DNA from: Stenotrophomonas maltophilia
Lineage (GTDB): Bacteria; Pseudomonadota; Gammaproteobacteria; Xanthomonadales; Xanthomonadaceae
Direction: 5' to 3'
Length of the DNA: 56,004 nt
NCBI RefSeq assembly: GCF_003205835.1
Contig: NZ_CP029773.1
Location: 4,835,001-4,891,004 of the forward strand
Part shown: positions 50,706-56,004 of the stretch, one piece after another
Numbering within the stretch: position 1 is the stretch's first letter
Layout: each line of letters begins with the position of its first letter
Position numbers and translations under genes: made by a program
Notes under the pieces: generated by a model
What the model was told of the DNA's origin: nothing
The model's input: the letters and a program-made list of their open reading frames with translations, nothing else
Databases searched by the model: none

Positions 50706-53378
50706 TCAGAGCTTCCCCAGCTGCGCACGTGCCTGCGCCGCGCCACTGCCCTGCGGCTGCAGCGCAAGGTAGGTGGTGTAGGCCTGTTTGGCCTTGGCCT
50801 TGTCGCCCGCGTTGAAGTAGGCGTCGCCCAGGTTGAGATAGGCCACGGCGCGCGAGGGGTCGATCTTCAGTGTGTTCTCCAGCCAGCGCGCGGCTTCGGC
50901 ATAGCGCTGCTGGCGGTAGTAGACGAAACCGAGGTTGTTGGCGGCCTGGGCGAAGTCCGGGCGCAGCTTCAGCGCCTCGGTGAACTGCGCGGCCGCCTCG
51001 TCGTACTGCTTCTCGCGGTACAGCTGCAGGCCGCGGTCGTTGGCCTGCTGCGCGCGCTGGCGGTCGGATGCCGGGCCGGCGGTGGGCACCACCAGCTTGG
51101 CCTTGCCACCCTGCAGGTCGGCCACGGTCACCGGTGCCTGACTGCCCTTGGCCTCACTGGCCGCATCCACCTTGTTGTTCAGCGCGATCGCATCGGCGGT
51201 CAGCTGGCGCGTATCGGCGTTGAGGAATTCCTGGCTGTCCGGCACCTGGAACACGAACTCGCCGCCCTGCGAACCGGGCAGGCTGCCGAAGGCCGGGGTC
51301 TGGTGCGAGACCGCCGAGACCGCCGGCGCCACGTAGGCGGCCAGTTCGGTACCGGTGATCAGGCCATCGCCGTTGAGGTCGCCCTTGCCGGCCAACGCCT
51401 GCAGCAACACCCAGGTAAACACCGAGTGACCGTTCGGGCCGGCATCGGCCACCTGCTGGTCGGCACCGCCGGCGGTCAGCATCTGCCGCGCGCTGCGACG
51501 CGCGTTCTCGCGCAGGAACGACGACGACGACGGGCCGCCACGGGTCAGGCCGAGGCCGCTGTAGCAGGCATCCATCACGAACATCACATGCTTGGCCTGC
51601 ATGCTTTCGGCGATGTTCTGGATGTCGGTCATCGCGATCGCGTCGGTGGCGAATTCCTTCGGATCCGAATCGACCGGGATGATGTAGCCGAGGTCGCGCC
51701 CGGAGGCGAGCTGGCGGGTCGCGCCATGGCCGGCGAAGAACACGAACACGCGATCGTTCTTGCCGGTGCGGTCGTCGGCCAGGCGGTCGTGGAAAGCGGC
51801 CAGGATGTTGTTGCGGGTGGCCTGCTCGTTCTTCAGCACGATCACCTGCGAGGACGGGAAGCCGAACTGCCCGGTCAGGGTATCGGCCACCGCCTGCGCA
51901 TCGTGGCTGGCGTACTCCAGCTTCGGCCATTTGGCGTAGGTGTCGATGCCGACCACGATCGCCCAGGACTTCTCGTAGCCGGTGGTGACGGTGGCAGCAC
52001 TGGCCTCGCCCTTGCGCGCGCGGGCAACGGTGAACTCGCGGCCATTCCAGCCGGCGAACTGGTAGCCATCGGCGATCAGCCGGTCGAGGATCTGCGGCAG
52101 CGCCTTCACCGCACGGTCGTGGATGTCGTGGAACAGGATGATGCCGCGCTGTTCCTTGTTCACCTGGTCGAGCACGCGCTGCACGATCGACTCCGGTACC
52201 GGGTCGGCCCAGTCCATCGAGTCGATGTTCCACATGATCGACTTCAGCCCGGCCTCGTTGAGCAACTGCAGGCCTTCGGCGTTGCGCGCGCCGTACGGGA
52301 AGCGGAACAGCGGCGCGCGCTTGCTGTCGACGTCCTTCAGCAGCGTGTCGGTGTCGAGTACCTGTTGGCGCAGCGCATCCCCGGTGGTGCGCGACAGCTG
52401 GGCGTGGGTCAGGCTGTGGTTGCCGACCGCATAGCCCTCTTCCATCAGGTTGCGGCTGATCTTCGCCATCGGGCCGAGGCTGACCTTGCCGTCGGCCTCG
52501 ACCTTGCCCAGGTTGCGACCTACCTCGAAGAACACGCCCGGCACGTCATAGCGCTTGAGGATGGCCACCACTTCATCGGTGTAGGCCTTGTGCGGGCCAT
52601 CGTCGAAGGTCAGCACCACGGTCTTGGCCGGCAGGTCGCGGCCGAAGATCTCGCGGTCGCTGTCCTTCATCGACATCGGGTACGGCTCGATCACGCCATA
52701 GTCGCGCAGGATCGCTTCGCGGCTGTAGTCCTTGTGCAGGTGGGCGATGTAGTCGTCCCACTTCTCACGCTTCAGCTCGATGGCACGGGTGCGCTCGAAG
52801 CGGCTGAAGATGCGGGTCAGTTCCTGGTTGTAGTTGCGCTCGATCTCGTCGAGCGCCTCCAGATCCTCGCCGACGCGCTGGTGCAGCTTCACCGCCGGCA
52901 GCGACGAATCCGTGCCAATGCGCTCATGCAGATCACGCAGCACTTCGCGGAAGGCCAGGCGGTCAGCGTCGAACAGTTCCGGCGCCGACTCGATGTAGTC
53001 CAGCACGGTGCCGAGGGTGGCGAAGCGCTGCGGGCTGGTACCGCGCAGCAGGGTGTCGAACTGCGCGGCGATCGCCGAGCGTTGTTCCAGGCCATCGTGG
53101 AACAGCTGCTGTCCCACGCGCGTGGAGGTGCCGCGGTCGGCGGCCGACTGCTGGTCCTCATCGGCCAGCAGCACGATGATCCGGCGGTAGCCGTCGAGCT
53201 GCTTCTGCAGCGCGGCCAGCAGCGGTGCCGCGGCCGGATCGGCGGCGGCCGCAGCCTGCGCGCTGGGCTGGATGACCGTGGTCGTCGGCGCCTTCGCGTC
53301 CTTGTCGCCGCAGCCGGCAACAACCAGCGTCAACAACAGCGAGGGCAGGAACAGGCGGAACGACGACGCACGCGGCAT
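50706..53378 (-). CDS. Lipoprotein with polysaccharide deacetylase, caspase-like, EF-hand and TPR parts
   Basis: An 890-residue multidomain protein. Residues 1-23 form a lipoprotein signal with lipid C23 (VVAGC). A helical region (45-235) leads to a NodB deacetylase with its motifs intact: TFDDGPH 257-263, HSLTH 321-325, RFPYG 359-363, DSMDW 386-390 and LFHD 415-418. A caspase-fold domain follows (about 470-710) with dyad H551 in FFAGHGA and C605 in MDACYSG. Inside it, 667-678 is a perfect EF-hand loop (D-x-N-x-D-G-x-I-x-x-x-E). Residues 772-880 hold about three TPRs. I infer an envelope lipoprotein with deacetylase and possibly Ca2+-dependent protease activity, target unknown. It is coupled to mnmE by a three-base gap. 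Confidence 0.93.
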   Translation of the reverse strand: MPRASSFRLFLPSLLLTLVVAGCGDKDAKAPTTTVIQPSAQAAAAADPAAAPLLAALQKQLDGYRRIIVLLADEDQQSAADRGTSTRVGQQLFHDGLEQRSAIAAQFDTLLRGTSPQRFATLGTVLDYIESAPELFDADRLAFREVLRDLHERIGTDSSLPAVKLHQRVGEDLEALDEIERNYNQELTRIFSRFERTRAIELKREKWDDYIAHLHKDYSREAILRDYGVIEPYPMSMKDSDREIFGRDLPAKTVVLTFDDGPHKAYTDEVVAILKRYDVPGVFFEVGRNLGKVEADGKVSLGPMAKISRNLMEEGYAVGNHSLTHAQLSRTTGDALRQQVLDTDTLLKDVDSKRAPLFRFPYGARNAEGLQLLNEAGLKSIMWNIDSMDWADPVPESIVQRVLDQVNKEQRGIILFHDIHDRAVKALPQILDRLIADGYQFAGWNGREFTVARARKGEASAATVTTGYEKSWAIVVGIDTYAKWPKLEYASHDAQAVADTLTGQFGFPSSQVIVLKNEQATRNNILAAFHDRLADDRTGKNDRVFVFFAGHGATRQLASGRDLGYIIPVDSDPKEFATDAIAMTDIQNIAESMQAKHVMFVMDACYSGLGLTRGGPSSSSFLRENARRSARQMLTAGGADQQVADAGPNGHSVFTWVLLQALAGKGDLNGDGLITGTELAAYVAPAVSAVSHQTPAFGSLPGSQGGEFVFQVPDSQEFLNADTRQLTADAIALNNKVDAASEAKGSQAPVTVADLQGGKAKLVVPTAGPASDRQRAQQANDRGLQLYREKQYDEAAAQFTEALKLRPDFAQAANNLGFVYYRQQRYAEAARWLENTLKIDPSRAVAYLNLGDAYFNAGDKAKAKQAYTTYLALQPQGSGAAQARAQLGKL

Positions 53379-53433
53379 GGTGGACTCGAAGGTGGGAGGA
53401 ACGGTGTGCCGGCGATTCTAACGCCGCATGCGA

Positions 53434-53456
53434 AAAGCCCGCCTTGCGGCGGGCTT
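53434..53456 (-). terminator. Rho-independent terminator of the rpmH-rnpA-yidC operon
   Basis: On the minus strand, AAGCCCGCC - GCAA - GGCGGGCTT is followed by more T residues (TTTT in total), 38 bases beyond the yidC stop. It separates yidC from the 890-codon gene, which must have its own promoter in 53379-53433 or rely on read-through. Confidence 0.85.
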
Positions 53457-53467
53457 CTGCTGGGGTC

Positions 53468-53490
53468 AGCCGGCCAGCGGCCGGCTCTAC
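53468..53490 (-). repeat. Single SMAG-type repeat
   Basis: A solitary copy with head GTAGAGCCGGCC in minus orientation, four bases beyond the yidC stop and before the terminator, so it is part of the yidC 3' untranslated RNA. Confidence 0.85.
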
Positions 53491-53493
53491 CGA

Positions 53494-55209
53494 TTACTTC
53501 TTTTTGACCGGGGCCGGCGCGGTGGTGGCCGGGACCGGCTCGCCGCCATGGCGCTTGGTCATCCACCACTGCTGCAGCAGGCCCAGGCCGCCGTTGACCA
53601 CCCAGTACAGGACCAGGCCGGACGGCATGAAGGCCATCATGACGCCGAACACCAGCGGCATGAACTGCATCATCTTCTGCTGCATCGGGTCCATGCCCGG
53701 TGCCGGGGTCAGCTTCTGGGTGAACCACATCACTGCCACGTTGATCACCGGCAGGATGAAGTACGGGTCGCGTGCGGTCAGGTCCTGGATCCAGCCGAAC
53801 CAGGGCGCCTGGCGCAGTTCGACCGATTCCACCAGCACCCAGTACAGGGCGAAGAAGATCGGCATCTGGATGAGGATCGGCAGGCAGCCGCCCATCGGAT
53901 TGATCTTTTCCTTCTTGTACAGCTCCATCATCGCGGTCTGGAACTTCTGGCGGTCATCGCCATAGCGTTCCTTCAGCTGCGCGATGCGCGGCTGGAAGCG
54001 GCGCATCTTGGCACCGCTCTTGTACTGGGTCGCCGACAGCGGGTACAGCACCAGCTTCAGCAGCACCACCAGGCCGACGATCGCCCAGCCCCAGTTGCCG
54101 ACCAGCTTGTGCACCTGGTTCAGCACCCAGAACAGGCCCTGGCCGATCACCGCCATCATCGAGAAGCGGCTGTAGTCGACCACGCGGTCCAGGCCCGGCA
54201 CGTCTTCCTTGGCAATCAGGTTGACCAGCTTCGGGCCGACCCACAGGCGGGCTTCGGTGCTGGTGGACTGGCCCGGGGCCAGGGTGAAGGCCGGGCCACG
54301 CGCTTCGATCAGGTCACGACCGGCCACCTGCGACAGCACGTAATGCGCGGTCTGGTCCTTCTGCGGGATCCAGGCGGTGAAGAAGTGGTGCTGCAGCATC
54401 GCCAGCCAGCCGCCGGTGATGTTCTGGTTCAGCGTGCCGTCGTCCAGGTAGTCCTTGAACGCACGACGCTGGTACTTCTTGTCGTTGTCGTACCAGGTGG
54501 CACCGTTGAAGCTGAACGAATCCGGGTTGGTCATGCTCCGCGACAGGATGGTCGGGGTGCGGTCCAGGGTGCGGTAGACATAGCCGTTCCACGGTGCGGC
54601 GCCGGCGTTGCTGACTTCATCCTTGAAGCGCACGGCGTACTCGTTGCGCGAGACGGTCAGGGTGCGCTTGATGGTCACGCCATTGTCGGCGGTCCACACG
54701 AACGGGATCTGCAGTTCGTTCTGGCCCTTGGCCAGCACGAAGTCGGTGGTGTCACCGACCAGCTTGAAGCCGTCGGCGCCCGGCACCGGGGTGTTCTTGT
54801 CTTCGCTGGCCCAGCCACTGATCGCGCTGTACGGATGCGCGGGATCTTCGGTCAGCAGGCGAACCGGCGGGCTGCCTTCGTCCTTGGTCTGCGGGAAGTG
54901 CAGCAGCTCGGCGTCGAGCACGCGGCCGCCATCGAGCACCAGGCGCAGCACGTCGGTGGTGACGGTCACGCGCTGGCTGGCCGGGGTAGCGCTGGCCTGG
55001 GCCTGCACGGTGGCCTGGCCGGGGGCGCCCGGCACCTGGGCGCTGGGGATCGCACCCGGGGTCGCACCCGGAACGCTCTGTGCGGCGGCCGGGGCCGACG
55101 TCGTCGTCGGAGCCGGGGTCGGAGCAGCCTTTTCACGGCTCCACTCCATCCACAGCAGCACGGCCACCATCAGCCAGGCAAAAATGAGGAATACGCGGGT
55201 CTGGTTCAT
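53494..55209 (-). CDS. yidC: Membrane protein insertase YidC
   Basis: A 571-residue YidC/OxaA insertase. The N-terminal helix (VFLIFAWLMVAVLLWMEW) is followed by an Ala/Pro/Thr-rich linker, the large periplasmic beta domain, and the conserved five-helix core beginning LFWVLNQVHKLVGNWGWAIV; the core also has the conserved arginine-containing PRIAQLKERYGDDRQK cytoplasmic hairpin, GGCLPILIQMPIFFALYWVL and the final LYWVVNGGLGLLQQW. The short basic tail ends KKK. Its ATG overlaps the rnpA stop as TGATG. Confidence 0.97.
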   Translation of the reverse strand: MNQTRVFLIFAWLMVAVLLWMEWSREKAAPTPAPTTTSAPAAAQSVPGATPGAIPSAQVPGAPGQATVQAQASATPASQRVTVTTDVLRLVLDGGRVLDAELLHFPQTKDEGSPPVRLLTEDPAHPYSAISGWASEDKNTPVPGADGFKLVGDTTDFVLAKGQNELQIPFVWTADNGVTIKRTLTVSRNEYAVRFKDEVSNAGAAPWNGYVYRTLDRTPTILSRSMTNPDSFSFNGATWYDNDKKYQRRAFKDYLDDGTLNQNITGGWLAMLQHHFFTAWIPQKDQTAHYVLSQVAGRDLIEARGPAFTLAPGQSTSTEARLWVGPKLVNLIAKEDVPGLDRVVDYSRFSMMAVIGQGLFWVLNQVHKLVGNWGWAIVGLVVLLKLVLYPLSATQYKSGAKMRRFQPRIAQLKERYGDDRQKFQTAMMELYKKEKINPMGGCLPILIQMPIFFALYWVLVESVELRQAPWFGWIQDLTARDPYFILPVINVAVMWFTQKLTPAPGMDPMQQKMMQFMPLVFGVMMAFMPSGLVLYWVVNGGLGLLQQWWMTKRHGGEPVPATTAPAPVKKK

Positions 55210-55667
55210 CAGCGGACAGGCTCGGCGGGGCCGGGACGCGATGCCGGCTCGGTCAAAGAAGGAGTTGCGATGCCATCAGGCGGCGGCATTGTGCCGTCCA
55301 CGCCCGGCGCGGGCAATGCACGCAGGCGACGCAGCAGGCGCAGGAAGGCCTGGCGGATCTCGTCGTTGCTGGCGGAACGCGCAGCACTACGAGCCACGAC
55401 GACAAAGTCGCCTGGCTGGATATCGGTACGTGTCTGACGCAGGATGTCGCGCAGGACGCGCTTGATCCGGTTACGCCCGACGGCGTTCGGATCAACCTTG
55501 CGGGAAACCGCCAGACCCAGCCTGGCCGGCCGGTCAGCCGGCAGCCAGTGCAGGGTCATCAGCGGATCGGACACACGGCGGGCGCCGTTGAAGACCGTTG
55601 AGTATTCGGCACGCGTGCGAACCCGCGCAGAGCGAGGGAATCGCTTGCGCGGGTCTGCAGTATTCAC
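55209..55667 (-). CDS. rnpA: Ribonuclease P protein component
   Basis: About 152 residues. The RNase P core runs from RFPRSARVRTRAEYSTVFN to the RNR motif VGRNRIKRVLRD and GDFVVVARSAA. A Pro/Ala-rich extension of about 35 residues follows the core and is not needed for the fold. I chose GTG 55667 (NTADPRKRFPRS follows); ATG 55703, five bases after the rpmH stop, would add twelve residues. The TGATG overlap with yidC leaves no room for yidD, which sits between these genes in many bacteria. Confidence 0.92.
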   Translation of the reverse strand: MNTADPRKRFPRSARVRTRAEYSTVFNGARRVSDPLMTLHWLPADRPARLGLAVSRKVDPNAVGRNRIKRVLRDILRQTRTDIQPGDFVVVARSAARSASNDEIRQAFLRLLRRLRALPAPGVDGTMPPPDGIATPSLTEPASRPGPAEPVR

Positions 55668-55708
55668 TGTCGAAGGGATTGCGTCTGCCGCGAGGTGCGG
55701 CATGGCAA

Positions 55709-55849
55709 TCAGGCGCTCAGGACTTTGCGGCCCTTGGCGCGGCGACGCGACAGGATCTTGCGGCCGTCAGCGGTCTTCATACGGGCACGGAAGCCGTGGT
55801 CGCGCTTACGCTTGAGGTTGCTGGGCTGGTAGGTGCGCTTCGTGGCCAT
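55709..55849 (-). CDS. rpmH: 50S ribosomal protein L34
   Basis: A 46-residue, strongly basic protein starting MATKRTYQPSNLKRKRDHGF and ending GRKVLSA, the usual L34 length and sequence. GAGG precedes the ATG at 55849 at normal spacing. First gene of rpmH-rnpA-yidC, with its promoter directly upstream. Confidence 0.98.
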   Translation of the reverse strand: MATKRTYQPSNLKRKRDHGFRARMKTADGRKILSRRRAKGRKVLSA

Positions 55850-55888
55850 TGGGGGCCTCTCGTATGAATGGGACGGAAAGAACCGGAA

Positions 55889-55918
55889 ATTCTAGAGAGG
55901 TACCCCGCCCCAAGTCAA
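55889..55918 (-). promoter_or_regulatory. Sigma-70 promoter of rpmH
   Basis: On the minus strand TTGACT (55918-55913) and TAGAAT (55894-55889) are 18 bases apart, a near-consensus pair about 40 bases before the rpmH start. No better candidate lies in the interval. Confidence 0.75.
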
Positions 55919-55970
55919 CCCCTGGCAGCTACGCGAATTCACTGGGCTGTGCAATAGCTGTGGATGTTTT

Positions 55971-55979
55971 TGTGAATAA
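55971..55979 (-). promoter_or_regulatory. DnaA box at the edge of the rpmH-dnaA intergenic region
   Basis: TGTGAATAA is the reverse complement of TTATTCACA and fits the TTATNCACA consensus exactly. A weaker match, TGTGGATGT, lies at 55959-55967. Together with the rpmH side position this suggests that oriC or the dnaA regulatory region continues past the window. Confidence 0.65.
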
Positions 55980-56004
55980 GTAGGGGACAAGCATTCCGAA
56001 GGCA

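Noticed and set aside
53379..53433. Promoter for the 890-codon gene (TAGAAT on the minus strand)
   Set aside because: A -10-like hexamer exists, but no acceptable -35 stands at normal spacing, so it is not listed as a feature.
50043..53507. A 1154-codon open frame on the plus strand
   Set aside because: It is antisense to mnmE and the 890-codon lipoprotein gene, both of which show intact catalytic motifs. Its His/Arg/Val-rich composition is the usual complement-frame artefact of high-GC genes.

Overview
The window looks like a chromosomal segment of a Stenotrophomonas species (S. maltophilia complex, Xanthomonadaceae). The evidence is uniformly high-GC codon use, many GTAG-headed palindromic REP elements of the kind known as SMAG in S. 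maltophilia, and a right-hand end of mnmE - (890-codon gene) - yidC - rnpA - rpmH followed by a consensus DnaA box, which is the usual approach to dnaA/oriC. No rRNA, tRNA, insertion sequence, prophage or CRISPR array was seen. The organism call is inference from gene content and repeats.

Layout, left to right. 1-2875 (minus): a GYF_2/DUF2628-type membrane protein cut by the window edge, a hexose-6-phosphate mutarotase-like protein and a lytic transglycosylase. 2960-5241 (minus): egtB-egtD for ergothioneine, divergent from a membrane diguanylate cyclase (5268-6632). 6636-7910: YchJ-type protein and a TauE/SafE permease. 8007-13561 (minus): jetA-jetB-jetC, an SMC-like Wadjet/MksBEF-type complex with no jetD, followed upstream by folE. 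14286-15040 is the only long gene-free stretch; it holds two large 26-bp-armed hairpin elements of one class plus many small hairpins. 15041-20228 (plus): a MarR regulator and a DUF1656/HlyD/outer-membrane-factor/FUSC tripartite efflux operon. 20827-29728 (minus): recC-recB-recD, overlapping by ATGA. 29909-34017 (plus): the complete phospholipid-trafficking set mlaFEDCB-mlaA in one operon, closed by a strong terminator. 34125-45668: glutathione peroxidase, a frameshifted cysteine-rich lipoprotein gene, rmuC, a GST, a LysR/oxidoreductase divergent pair, lysE-like/exported/SUFU coupled genes, an APC permease, an M19 dipeptidase and an rlmI-like methyltransferase. 45812-46980: a yybP-ykoY (Mn2+) riboswitch and its terC/alx-type gene. 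47087-49083: a rhomboid and a glycerophosphodiester phosphodiesterase. 49353-55849 (minus): mnmE, a lipoprotein joining polysaccharide deacetylase, caspase-like, EF-hand and TPR parts, yidC, rnpA and rpmH.

The themes are envelope maintenance (Mla, YidC, lytic transglycosylase, efflux), genome integrity (RecBCD, RmuC, JetABC) and redox/metal balance (ergothioneine, GPx, GST, Mn riboswitch). The items most worth a second look are the deacetylase-caspase-EF-hand-TPR lipoprotein, the jetD-less JetABC operon, the paired giant hairpins upstream of the MarR gene, and a dispersed GGGTC-flanked hairpin family with a conserved mispair. Start codons were chosen by eye from ribosome-binding sites and family alignment from memory; no database search was run.
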